This document shows, in pieces, positions 24,726 through 32,569 of a DNA stretch of 64,000 bases; position 1 is the stretch's first letter, and every line of letters starts with the position of its first letter. The translations under genes and the position numbers were made by a program. Below the pieces are notes generated by a model. That model ran no database searches, had not been told where the DNA came from, and saw only the letters and a list, made by a program, of their open reading frames with translations. Source of the stretch: Clostridia bacterium (lineage in GTDB: Bacteria; Bacillota; Clostridia; Oscillospirales; Acutalibacteraceae); the NCBI GenBank assembly GCA_017474045.1, contig JAFUHX010000018.1, positions 30,110-94,109 on the forward strand, given 5' to 3'.

Positions 24726-26117
24726 TTATTTTTTTGATTTTTGTTTCAGTTTTTTGATTTTTGCCTGGTCGGCAACGGTTTTTGAAAGAACAGCCAACGC
24801 AAGAACGTTGGGAATTACCATAAGCTGATTAAACATATCTGTCAGCTCCCAGACAAGATCGTTTGAAAGACATGAGCCGAGGAAGGTAAACACCACCGCA
24901 ATAAACGCATATATTTTTTCAACTCTTTTTCCAAACAAATAAACAGCGTTAACCTTTCCGAAAAGATTCCAGCCGATAATTGTTGAAAAGGCAAAGAACA
25001 AAAGACAAACAGCAACAAAAATGCTTCCCGCTTTTTCACCGAAAACACTTCCGAAGGCAAGCTGAGCCATATTGGCTTTTTTAACAGAAGTTGAAGCACC
25101 TGAAGAAAGAATTCCGTTTCCGGCGTAAAGGGTTGAGATTACAACAAGAGCTGTCATTGTCAAAACAATAAATGTGTCTATAAAAACACCTGCCATGGCG
25201 AGAACGCCTTGGTCATGGGGCTTTTCAACCTTTGCAAGAGCATGAGCATGAGGAGTTGAGCCCATTCCTGCCTCGTTTGAAAAAAGGCCTCGTTTTACAC
25301 CCTGGCTGATTGTTTTTTTCAGTGCGGAACCGATTCCGCCACCCAAGAGAGCCTGAGGAACAAAAGCATATTTAAGAATCATTGCGAAAGCTTCAGGAAC
25401 ATTTTTGATTTTTACGACAAGAATAATCAGTCCGCCGGTTATATAGAGAAGAGCCATAATGGGAACTATTTTTTCTGTTACAGATGCAATTCTGTCTGCG
25501 CCGCCGATAAAGATAAAGCCGGCTGTAACAGCAATGAATATTCCAACTATCCAAGGAGGAATTCCAAAGGCTTCGCTGCAGGTTTCACCTATTGAATTGG
25601 ACTGAACCATGCTTCCCATAAAACCAAGAGCCAATGTGCTTGCAACGGCAAAGAAATGGGCAAGAAACTTTCCGAATTTTCCTTTGAACGCCTTCGTTAT
25701 ATAATACACCGGACCGCCTTCAACGCTTCCGTCTTCATTAACCACCCTTGTTTCCTGAGCAAGAACAGCTTCAGCATAGATTGTTGCCATTCCGAAAAAG
25801 GCAATTATCCACATCCAAAAAATTGCTCCCGGGCCGCCAATTAATATTGCACCGCAGGTACCAACAATGTTACCCGTTCCCACTTGGGCTGCAATTGCTG
25901 TTGCCAAAGACTGAAAAGAACTCATTCCGCCATGCTGTTTTCCGCCGCGAAAAGAGATTCCGCCAAAAGCCTTTTTCATTGCTTCGCCAAAACAGCGCAC
26001 CTGAACAAATCTGGTTTTTACAGAGTAAAAAAGTCCGATTCCCACAAGCAGAAAAATTAAAATGTAGTCTGAAAGGTAAAGATTGATTTTTTGAACAATT
26101 TCTAAAATAATATCCAT
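24726..26117 (-). CDS. Alanine or glycine:cation (Na+) symporter, AGCS family
   Basis: 463 residues, about 11 membrane helices. Imports alanine or glycine with sodium. Family regions: FSVKTR-like GLFYSVKTRFVQVR, GGMSSFQSLATAIAAQVGTG (substrate-binding loop), NIVGTCGAILIGGPGAIFWM and GVKRGLFSNEAGMGSTPHAHA (the AGCS signature). A glycine riboswitch and terminator lie in the leader, so glycine is the likely substrate here. AGAGGG precedes the ATG. Confidence 0.95.
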   Translation of the reverse strand: MDIILEIVQKINLYLSDYILIFLLVGIGLFYSVKTRFVQVRCFGEAMKKAFGGISFRGGKQHGGMSSFQSLATAIAAQVGTGNIVGTCGAILIGGPGAIFWMWIIAFFGMATIYAEAVLAQETRVVNEDGSVEGGPVYYITKAFKGKFGKFLAHFFAVASTLALGFMGSMVQSNSIGETCSEAFGIPPWIVGIFIAVTAGFIFIGGADRIASVTEKIVPIMALLYITGGLIILVVKIKNVPEAFAMILKYAFVPQALLGGGIGSALKKTISQGVKRGLFSNEAGMGSTPHAHALAKVEKPHDQGVLAMAGVFIDTFIVLTMTALVVISTLYAGNGILSSGASTSVKKANMAQLAFGSVFGEKAGSIFVAVCLLFFAFSTIIGWNLFGKVNAVYLFGKRVEKIYAFIAVVFTFLGSCLSNDLVWELTDMFNQLMVIPNVLALAVLSKTVADQAKIKKLKQKSKK

Positions 26118-26129
26118 AATTTCCCTCTT

Positions 26130-26160
26130 AAAAAAAATTTAACCGCCTTTGTTGAGGCGG
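26130..26160 (-). terminator. Expression-platform terminator of the glycine riboswitch
   Basis: CCGCCT/AGGCGG stem (26143-26160) followed on the minus strand by TTAAATTTTTTTT. It lies between aptamer and symporter start, so it can serve as the switchable attenuator. Confidence 0.75.
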
Positions 26161-26179
26161 CCGGAAAACAAAAGAAAAA

Positions 26180-26300
26180 CACAGATCAAACTCAGAAATT
26201 GTTTATCTGCTCTGTCCTTTTGCCTGAGAGATTCAGCGAAAAACGCCTTGCACCTTGGGCATCCAACTTAATGGAGTTCTCCAGAGCCTCCTCCACTTCC
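26180..26300 (-). ncRNA. Glycine riboswitch, single aptamer with 3' ghost stem
   Basis: On the minus strand the conserved glycine-aptamer core is readable: GGAGAACTCC hairpin, GCCCAAGGTGCAAGGC, then CTCTCAGGCAAAAGGACAGAG. Only one full aptamer is present. Immediately 3' is a short stem, CAGAT (26205-26209 side) with ATCTG (26182-26186 side), as in singlet glycine riboswitches that keep a degenerate partner. It is followed by a terminator and an AGCS symporter. Glycine binding would be expected to change readthrough; glycine switches are usually ON switches, but direction is not determined here. Confidence 0.9.
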
Positions 26301-26345
26301 GGTTTCTTTTCAGATTCCGAAAGTTTCACAGGGTCATTTTTCCTG

Positions 26346-26374
26346 AGTATAGCACAAGTGCTCTTTTCTGTCAA
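26346..26374 (-). promoter_or_regulatory. Promoter of the riboswitch-symporter transcript
   Basis: Minus strand TTGACA (26369-26374), 17-bp spacer, TATACT (26346-26351), placed correctly upstream of the aptamer. Confidence 0.8.
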
Positions 26375-26388
26375 GCAAAATAAAGCAA

Positions 26389-26412
26389 GGAGCTGCGTTT
26401 TATTGCAGCCCC
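26389..26412 (-). terminator. Terminator of the hydCBA operon
   Basis: GGGGCTGC/GCAGCTCC stem with an 8-base loop, followed on the minus strand by TTGCTTTATTTT, starting 10 bp after the hydA stop. Confidence 0.75.
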
Positions 26413-26422
26413 TTATCATATT

Positions 26423-28156
26423 TTATTTTCTTGATTGATATGTTGTGTGAAGAAGAGCGTGAGCCTTAGCTTTTCCGGGAGCCTCAAAATATTCATCATA
26501 AAGGGTTTTTATAATGGGATTTTCATGAGACTTCCTGAGCTCGCCCTCGCTGTCGGCATTATAAAGAACGCCTGCTCTTGTTGCCTTAAGCTCAGTATAG
26601 TTTCTTACGCTGTCGCTCTGAACGGGCTGTCCGCCACCGTTTACACAGCCACCGGGACAAGCCATAATTTCAACAAAGAGATATTTCTTCTGGCCACTCT
26701 TTATCATTTCAATAACTTTTCTTGCGTTACCGAGACCGCTTGCAACACAAACGTCAACATCGGTTCCATTGATTCTGTAGGTTGCCTCTTTGATTCCTGA
26801 AGTACCTCTGACATCCATAAACTCAACCTTTTCGTTGGTTCCGTCGAGAAGGTTTGCGGCTGTTCTGAGAGCAGCCTCCATAACGCCGCCGGTTGCACCG
26901 AAAATAGCAGCAGCACCTGAAGCCAAAGCAAAGGGAGAATCAAACTCTGTGTCGGGAAGGCTTGTGAAGGTTATTCCGGCACCCTTTATCATTCTTGAAA
27001 GCTCTCTTGTGGTAATTGCAACATCAACATCTGCAATACCCTGGTTATACATTTCATCTCTTGCAGTTTCAAATTTCTTTGCGGTGCAAGGAATTACGCT
27101 GACAACATAGAGATCTTTGGGGTCGATATTGTTCTTCTGACAATAATAGCTTTTAAGAACAGCGCCAAACATCTGCTGCGGTGACTTACAGCTTGAAAGA
27201 TTGGGAATAAGCTCAGGGTAATTATGCTCAACAAACTGAATCCAACCGGGACAGCAGGAAGTAAACATGGGAAGAGGCTTAGCAGTTGAAACGCGCTGAA
27301 TAAGCTCATTAGCTTCTTCAACAATTGTTAAGTCCGCTGTTAAATTCATGTTGAAAACTTCAACATCGCCAAGCATTTTAATGGCTGTTACCATTTTTCC
27401 TTCAACATTTGTTCCTACAGGCATTGAGAAACATTCGCCCAAGGTTGCGGCAATTGAAGGAGCAGTAAAGAAGATAACCTTCTTGTTGGGGTCAGAAATA
27501 GCATCCCAAACTTCGTCGATATTGCTTTTTTCATAAAGTGCACCAACAGGGCAGGCAACAATACACTGACCGCAACCAACACAGTCAGTTGTTCCGAGGC
27601 CGGTTTCAAAGGGACTTCCGATGTGAACATCAAAGCCGCGGCGGATCTGACCTATTGCGCCGATTGTTTGAATATTGTTGCAGGTTGCAACACAGCGAAG
27701 GCAGTTTATACATTTGTTGTTATCGCGAACAACACAGGGAGTTGACTTGTCAATTTCATAAATAGGCTCTTCACCCTTGAAACGATCTTCATCAATACCA
27801 TAGTCATAAGAAAGCTTCTGAAGCTCACAGTTGTTGCCTCTGACGCATGAGAGACATTTCTTGTGGTGAGTTGAGAGGATAAGCTCAATTGTTGTTTTTC
27901 TTGATTTTCTGACTGCAGGTGTGTTTGTGAGAACCTTCATTCCCTCTTCAACGGGATATACGCAAGAAGCAACAAGGCCTCTTCTTCCCACAACTTCAAC
28001 AACGCAAACACGGCAGGAACCGATACAGTTTACATCCTTAAGATAGCAAAGAGAGGGAATTTCAATGTTTGCCTGTTTTGCTGCTTGAAGAATAGTTGTT
28101 CCTTCGGGAACACAAACGGGAATATTGTTAATTGTTAAATTAATCATTTTCTTCAT
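26423..28156 (-). CDS. hydA: [FeFe] hydrogenase catalytic subunit of a bifurcating HydABC complex
   Basis: 577 residues (also called HndD). Makes H2 at the H-cluster. N-terminal 2Fe-2S domain (CYLKDVNCIGSCRVCVVEV), then a His-Cys3 4Fe-4S site (THHKKCLSCVRGNNC) and two 4Fe-4S clusters (CINCLRCVATC, CVGCGQCIVACP). The H-domain has all three signatures: TSCCPGW; IPCTAKKFE, with Ile where Met is usual; and EIMACPGGCVNGGGQP. The C-terminal small-subunit-like part follows. ATG at 28156 is 8 nt after AGGAGG. It is the last gene of hydCBA. Together the subunits couple NADH and reduced ferredoxin oxidation to H2 formation (family knowledge). Confidence 0.96.
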   Translation of the reverse strand: MKKMINLTINNIPVCVPEGTTILQAAKQANIEIPSLCYLKDVNCIGSCRVCVVEVVGRRGLVASCVYPVEEGMKVLTNTPAVRKSRKTTIELILSTHHKKCLSCVRGNNCELQKLSYDYGIDEDRFKGEEPIYEIDKSTPCVVRDNNKCINCLRCVATCNNIQTIGAIGQIRRGFDVHIGSPFETGLGTTDCVGCGQCIVACPVGALYEKSNIDEVWDAISDPNKKVIFFTAPSIAATLGECFSMPVGTNVEGKMVTAIKMLGDVEVFNMNLTADLTIVEEANELIQRVSTAKPLPMFTSCCPGWIQFVEHNYPELIPNLSSCKSPQQMFGAVLKSYYCQKNNIDPKDLYVVSVIPCTAKKFETARDEMYNQGIADVDVAITTRELSRMIKGAGITFTSLPDTEFDSPFALASGAAAIFGATGGVMEAALRTAANLLDGTNEKVEFMDVRGTSGIKEATYRINGTDVDVCVASGLGNARKVIEMIKSGQKKYLFVEIMACPGGCVNGGGQPVQSDSVRNYTELKATRAGVLYNADSEGELRKSHENPIIKTLYDEYFEAPGKAKAHALLHTTYQSRK

Positions 28157-28169
28157 TTTTCCGCCCTCC

Positions 28170-30065
28170 TTAATCTTTAATAATTGCGCCGAACTTACAG
28201 TTATTCAGGCAAAGACCGCATTTTATGCACTTTTCATGGTCAATAACGTGAGCTTGTTTGATTGCTCCGTTGATTGCCCCTGCAGGACAGTTTCTGGCGC
28301 AAAGAGTACAGCCTCTGCATTTAATGGGATCAACATTATAGCGAACAAGGTCTTTACATTTTTTAGCAGCACATTTCTTTTCGAGAATATGCTCAACATA
28401 TTCTTCTCTGAAATAGCGAAGAGTTGAAACAACGGGGTTTGAGGCTGTCTGACCAAGAGCGCAAAGGCAGGAAACGCCCATGTGTGAAGAAAGGTCTTCA
28501 ATTTTTTCAAGGTCTTCCATTTCTCCGTGACCCGATGTAATTTTATCAAGAAGCTGAAGAAGTCTTCTTGTTCCGATTCGGCAGGGAGAACATTTTCCGC
28601 AAGATTCGTCGCAGGTAAATTCAAGATAGAATTTTGCAATATCAACCATGCAGGTGTCTTCGTCCATGATAATAAGACCGCCTGAGCCCATCATAGATCC
28701 GATTTGTGAAAGACCCTCATAGTCAATCGGAATATCAATATGGCAAGCAGGAATACAGCCGCCTGAGGGGCCGCCGGTCTGAGCAGCTTTGAATTTTTTG
28801 CCGCCGGGGATTCCGCCGCCGATTTCTTCAATAATTTCGCGAAGAGTTGTTCCCATAGGAACCTCAACAAGACCAACGTTTGTTATTTTTCCGCCGAGAG
28901 CAAAAACCTTTGTTCCCTTAGATGTGGCTGTTCCGATTGAAGAATACCACTCGGCACCGTTGAGAATAATCTGAGCAATATTTGCATAGGTTTCAACGTT
29001 GTTAAGAACAGTCGGCTTGCCGAAAAGGCCCTTGACTGCAGGGAAAGGAGGACGGGGACGCGGCTCGCCTCTTTTTCCTTCGATAGAAGTCATAAGTGCA
29101 GTTTCTTCGCCGCAAACGAAGGCACCGGCACCAAGGCGGATTTCAACATCAAACTCAAAACCGGTTCCAAAAATATTTCTTCCCAAGAAGCCATATTTTC
29201 TTGCCTGAGCAATAGCAATTTTAAGTCTTTCAACAGCAATGGGATATTCGGCACGAACATAGATAAAGCCTTGTTTTGCGCCGATTGTGTAGCCTGCAAT
29301 AGCCATAGCCTCCAAGAGCGCATGAGGGTCACCTTCAAGAATTGAACGGTCCATGAATGCACCGGGGTCACCTTCGTCGGCATTACAGCAAACATATTTG
29401 ATTTCATCTTTTGAAGCTTTGGCAAAAGCCCATTTTTTTCCGGTGGGGAAACCTGCGCCGCCTCTTCCTCTCAAGCCGGAAGCAAGCATTAAGTCAATAA
29501 CATCGTCCTGACTCATTGATGTTACAACCTTATAAAGAGCGCGGTAACCGTCAAGAGCAATATATTCTTCAATATTTTCAGGATTGATTACGCCGCAGTT
29601 TTTAAGGGCGATTCTCATTTGTTTCTTATAGAACTTTGTTTCGCTCAAGGGAAGGATTTCGCCGTCTTCATGAACTGTTTCGGGATAGAGAAGATCTTTA
29701 CAGATTTTTCCGCCGAGAATATGTTCGTCAATAATGCGCTTTGCTCCCTCGGGAGTTGCCTGGCTATAGAATGCACCTTCAGGATAAACAATTACAATGG
29801 GACCCAAGGCACAAAGACCAAAGCATCCGGTTTTAACGATGAGAACATCGTTTATTTTCTTTTCTTTGATTTCAGCTTCAAAAGCCGCAGCTACCTTCTG
29901 GCAGCCCGAAGAAGTGCAGCCCGTTCCGCCGCAGACAAGAATTTGTTTTCTGTATTTGCTGTGGGCAGCCATTTCTTCGCTCTTTTCAGCAATAAGCTTT
30001 CTGACCATCACAAGCTCGCGGTTTTTAGCCTGAATTTCATTAAGCTTTTCAATCGTCATTCCCAT
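28170..30065 (-). CDS. hydB: HydB/NuoF-like flavoprotein subunit of the bifurcating hydrogenase
   Basis: 631 residues (HndC/NuoF type). The N-terminal thioredoxin-like 2Fe-2S domain carries CGGTGCTSSGCQ and KTGCFGLCALGP. The NuoF core has the FMN/NADH loop GLRGRGGAGFPTGKKW, RAEYPIAVERL and GAGAFVCGEETALM. An SLBB domain and the 4Fe-4S site ESCGKCSPCRIGTRR follow. The extra C-terminal ferredoxin-like domain has two clusters (CRGCTLCARNCP, CIKCGLCLNNC). The flavin is where electrons from NADH and ferredoxin meet. It sits 13 bp upstream of hydA and 4 bp after hydC. Confidence 0.96.
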   Translation of the reverse strand: MGMTIEKLNEIQAKNRELVMVRKLIAEKSEEMAAHSKYRKQILVCGGTGCTSSGCQKVAAAFEAEIKEKKINDVLIVKTGCFGLCALGPIVIVYPEGAFYSQATPEGAKRIIDEHILGGKICKDLLYPETVHEDGEILPLSETKFYKKQMRIALKNCGVINPENIEEYIALDGYRALYKVVTSMSQDDVIDLMLASGLRGRGGAGFPTGKKWAFAKASKDEIKYVCCNADEGDPGAFMDRSILEGDPHALLEAMAIAGYTIGAKQGFIYVRAEYPIAVERLKIAIAQARKYGFLGRNIFGTGFEFDVEIRLGAGAFVCGEETALMTSIEGKRGEPRPRPPFPAVKGLFGKPTVLNNVETYANIAQIILNGAEWYSSIGTATSKGTKVFALGGKITNVGLVEVPMGTTLREIIEEIGGGIPGGKKFKAAQTGGPSGGCIPACHIDIPIDYEGLSQIGSMMGSGGLIIMDEDTCMVDIAKFYLEFTCDESCGKCSPCRIGTRRLLQLLDKITSGHGEMEDLEKIEDLSSHMGVSCLCALGQTASNPVVSTLRYFREEYVEHILEKKCAAKKCKDLVRYNVDPIKCRGCTLCARNCPAGAINGAIKQAHVIDHEKCIKCGLCLNNCKFGAIIKD

Positions 30066-30069
30066 AAAC

Positions 30070-30573
30070 TCAATCCTCCTTGTCCATATATGATCTGATT
30101 ATTTCAACAGCACTTTCGGGAGTGCATTTTCCATAAACTTCGCCGTCAACAGTCATAACCGGAGCCAGACCGCAAGCACCTAAGCAGCGGCAAGCTTCAA
30201 TTGAAAACATTCCGTCAGCTGTGCACTCACCGCTTTTAATTCCAAGCTCTTCTTCAATAGCTTCAAGAATTTTGTCTGCGCCTTTAACATAGCAGGCAGT
30301 TCCGAGACAAACACTTATAATGTGTTCACCCTTTGGTGTAAGTGAAAACTGAGAATAAAAGGTTGCTACGCCATAAACTTCGCTAAGGTGAATTCCCATT
30401 CCGTCAGCAATAATTTTCTGAACTTCAACAGGAAGATAGCCGTAAATCGCCTGAGCTTCCTGCAAAACGGGCATTAATCCTCCGGGAATTTTTTTATACT
30501 TTTCAATAACTTTTTTCAGCTCTCGCTCTTGTTTGGGAGTTCCCCTGAATGTGCTTTTTGTTTCAGTAGCCAT
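30070..30573 (-). CDS. hydC: HydC/NuoE-like 2Fe-2S subunit of the bifurcating hydrogenase
   Basis: 167 residues, usual length. Thioredoxin-like ferredoxin domain with one 2Fe-2S cluster held by four Cys: SVCLGTACYVKGA and EACRCLGACGLAPV. An N-terminal helical bundle (GGLMPVLQEAQAIYGYLP) precedes it. It passes electrons within HydABC. First gene of the operon, ATG with GGAGG upstream, divergent from a TetR-type regulator. Confidence 0.95.
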   Translation of the reverse strand: MATETKSTFRGTPKQERELKKVIEKYKKIPGGLMPVLQEAQAIYGYLPVEVQKIIADGMGIHLSEVYGVATFYSQFSLTPKGEHIISVCLGTACYVKGADKILEAIEEELGIKSGECTADGMFSIEACRCLGACGLAPVMTVDGEVYGKCTPESAVEIIRSYMDKED

Positions 30574-30638
30574 TGTTTTCCTCCGTCAATTATTATAATA
30601 ATCAAAATTAATAAAATTGGAAAAAATATCTTCCAATG

Positions 30639-30670
30639 TTGAATTATATCATAATTTGTGATAATATAAA
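30639..30670. promoter_or_regulatory. Divergent promoters for hydCBA (minus) and the TetR gene (plus)
   Basis: Plus strand: TTGAAT (30639-30644), 17 bp, TAATAT (30662-30667). Minus strand: TTTATA (30665-30670), 16 bp, TATAAT (30643-30648). The two promoters are interleaved, so activity of one can affect the other. Confidence 0.5.
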
Positions 30671-30699
30671 GTTGACATTTTCGATAAAGTGTCAACTTT
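30668..30699. promoter_or_regulatory. Candidate TetR operator between hydCBA and the regulator gene
   Basis: AAAGTTGACA and TGTCAACTTT, perfect 10-bp arms with a 12-bp spacer. It covers the -35 of the hydCBA promoter and the start point of the regulator promoter, so one bound dimer (or two) could repress both. Confidence 0.6.
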
Positions 30700-30731
30700 T
30701 ATGTTTTTAAGCATCAAAAAGGGTGGTTATA

Positions 30732-31331
30732 ATGCCAAAAGAGAACAAAACTCTTATTAAAACGCTGAACGCTTTTCTGAAACTCCTTGAAAAAAAAGAT
30801 TTTGACTCAATAAGTGTTACAGAAATTGTTAATGAATGTGGATTTTCAAGGCAAAACTTCTATAAAAATTTTGCAAGCAAACAGGTTTTTATCAGAGAGA
30901 TTTTTCTTTATGATTTTAAAAGAGGAATTGAAGAGGAATATGTTTTTCGTTTCAGATATTCTTCAAAAATCATAATGAGCTGTCTGGAAGAGCATAAGAG
31001 CTTTTACAAAGCTGTTTTGAAATCTGAAAACGACGAATTTCTTTTCAGACTTATCAGAGAATATTCCTTTGTTATTTTAAACAGCTTCGTTGAATACTCA
31101 GCTTTTAAGGCAAACGAAGAGCAAATTCGGGCTATTGAGTTTTTTGTCAACGGCCTTACAGCAACAGTTTTGATGTGGCTCAGCGAAAAAACAACCTATT
31201 CACCTGACGATGTTTCCGTAATTCTTTCAGCTAATATTCCGCCATGCCTTAGCTTTTTTATTACAGAAGAGGAAGAAATTACCTCAGACTATCTTCTTTA
31301 TAAAATAAGAAAAAGAGGCGATGTATGGTAA
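30732..31331 (+). CDS. TetR/AcrR-family transcription regulator
   Basis: 199 residues. The N-terminal helix-turn-helix (about 10-55) reads FDSISVTEIVNECGFSRQNF then YKNFASKQVFIREIF, the TetR pattern. The C-terminal ligand/dimer domain (60-199) resembles the DhaS-like TetR_C group, with YSSKIIMSCLEEHKSFYKAV and FVNGLTATVLMWL. ATG at 30732 follows GGGTGG by 5 nt; the frame starts earlier at a GTG without a site. It is divergent from hydCBA with a large palindrome between, so control of the hydrogenase operon and of itself is the simplest reading; the ligand is unknown. Confidence 0.88.
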   Translation: MPKENKTLIKTLNAFLKLLEKKDFDSISVTEIVNECGFSRQNFYKNFASKQVFIREIFLYDFKRGIEEEYVFRFRYSSKIIMSCLEEHKSFYKAVLKSENDEFLFRLIREYSFVILNSFVEYSAFKANEEQIRAIEFFVNGLTATVLMWLSEKTTYSPDDVSVILSANIPPCLSFFITEEEEITSDYLLYKIRKRGDVW

Positions 31332-31515
31332 AAATTTTGACTGATGTTTTTTGTAAAAGCTTATTCCGCTGAAATCAATTTTCCCATTCGTCTGAAAACA
31401 CTTGATGACTTTATTCAAAACATCATTTATCTCAACTAAAGCATAAAATTCCACAAATATGAGGTCAGCTTCAAGCTTTATGGTTCAGAGCAGAAAAAAC
31501 TATAAATTCGAACAT

Positions 31516-31540
31516 AAAAAGCGCAGAACGAAAAAAACAA
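31516..31540 (-). repeat. TGCG-TCTGCGC short repeat, copy E (diverged)
   Basis: Read on the minus strand: TTGTTTTTTTCG then TTCTGCGCTTTTT. The right half of the core is intact; the left half is altered. It lies 12 bp from a terminator hairpin, as with copies A, C and D. Confidence 0.5.
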
Positions 31541-31552
31541 TATAAAGAAACT

Positions 31553-31591
31553 AAGGGGTTCCTGCAGGACTGATACCTGCAAGAACCCCTT
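31553..31591. terminator. Hairpin between convergent TetR and cysK genes
   Basis: AAGGGGTTC-TGCAGG paired with CCTGCA-GAACCCCTT, about 15 bp of stem with one bulge. It serves cysK on the minus strand and possibly tetR on the plus strand. The remaining sequence from 31332 to 31510 shows nothing recognisable. Confidence 0.7.
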
Positions 31592-31614
31592 AAACTGTGA
31601 TTCTTTCTGTCGGC

Positions 31615-32544
31615 TCAAACGCCGAACATTTCTGTTGAAAGATATCTGTCTCCGGTGTCGGGAAGAAGAGCAACAATCACCTTTCCTTCGTTTTCTTCTC
31701 TTCGGGCAAGCTCACCCGCCGCCCACAAGGCAGCTCCGGAAGAAATTCCAACAAGAATTCCCTCTTTTTCTGCCATTGCTCTTCCGGCTTTAAAGGCATC
31801 TTCAGCCTTGACAGTTAAAACTTCGTCAACAACATTTTTATCAAAATTTTCAGGAACAAAATTGGCTCCTATCCCCTGAATTTTATGCGGACCGGCAATG
31901 CCCTTTGAAAGAAGCGGAGAGCTTTCAGGCTCAAGGGCAACAATTTTAATGTCTTTGTTTTTTTCTTTTAAATATTTCCCGATTCCGCTTATGGTTCCGC
32001 CTGTTCCTACTCCTGCAACGAAAATGTCGATTTTTCCCTCTGTATCGTTCCAGATTTCAGGACCGGTAGAGCAATAGTGAGCTTTGGGGTTTGAAGGGTT
32101 ATAAAACTGACCCGCAATAAAGCTGTTTGGAATTTCTTTTGCAAGCTCCTCAGCCTTTTCAACAGCACCCTTCATGCCCTTTGAACCCTCTGTTAAAACA
32201 ATTTCGGCTCCATAGGCTTTGAGAAGGCTCCTTCTTTCAACGCTCATTGTTTCGGGCATTGTTAAAATTACTCTGTAGCCTCTTGCTCCGCCGATGGCAG
32301 CAAGACCGATTCCGGTGTTTCCGCTTGTGGGTTCAATTATTACAGAACCGCTTTTGATAAGTCCCTCTTTCTCGGCATCATCAAGCATCATTTTTGCCGC
32401 GCGGTCTTTAACGCTGCCCGCCGGGTTTAAATATTCAAGCTTGCAAAGAATGTCTGCCTTTGCAGAGCAATCTTTTATATAAGATGAAGGTCTGAAAAGC
32501 GGCGTTGAACCAACCAACTCAGAAATACAATTAAAAACTTTCAA
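31615..32544 (-). CDS. cysK: Cysteine synthase (O-acetylserine sulfhydrylase)
   Basis: 309 residues, normal length. PLP enzyme that makes cysteine from O-acetylserine and sulfide. The PLP Lys lies in PAGSVKDRAAKMM (Lys46), the substrate loop is EPTSGNTGIGLA, the phosphate loop GVGTGGTISGIG, and the C-terminal Ser motif GISSGAALWAA. The start codon is TTG at 32544, 9 nt after AAGGAG, and no better start exists. It is 25 bp downstream of the M20 peptidase gene's stop in the same direction and could be part of that transcript. Confidence 0.95.
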   Translation of the reverse strand: MKVFNCISELVGSTPLFRPSSYIKDCSAKADILCKLEYLNPAGSVKDRAAKMMLDDAEKEGLIKSGSVIIEPTSGNTGIGLAAIGGARGYRVILTMPETMSVERRSLLKAYGAEIVLTEGSKGMKGAVEKAEELAKEIPNSFIAGQFYNPSNPKAHYCSTGPEIWNDTEGKIDIFVAGVGTGGTISGIGKYLKEKNKDIKIVALEPESSPLLSKGIAGPHKIQGIGANFVPENFDKNVVDEVLTVKAEDAFKAGRAMAEKEGILVGISSGAALWAAGELARREENEGKVIVALLPDTGDRYLSTEMFGV

Positions 32545-32569
32545 AGAGAAACACTCCTTTTAAACAGGT

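Noticed and set aside
26192-26419. Open frames on both strands over the AGCS leader
   Set aside because: They lie in the glycine riboswitch, promoter and terminator; no ribosome site and the RNA structure explains the sequence.
27000-30100. Many open frames antisense to hydABC
   Set aside because: Shadows of conserved coding sequence in other frames; the sense frames have complete cofactor motifs.
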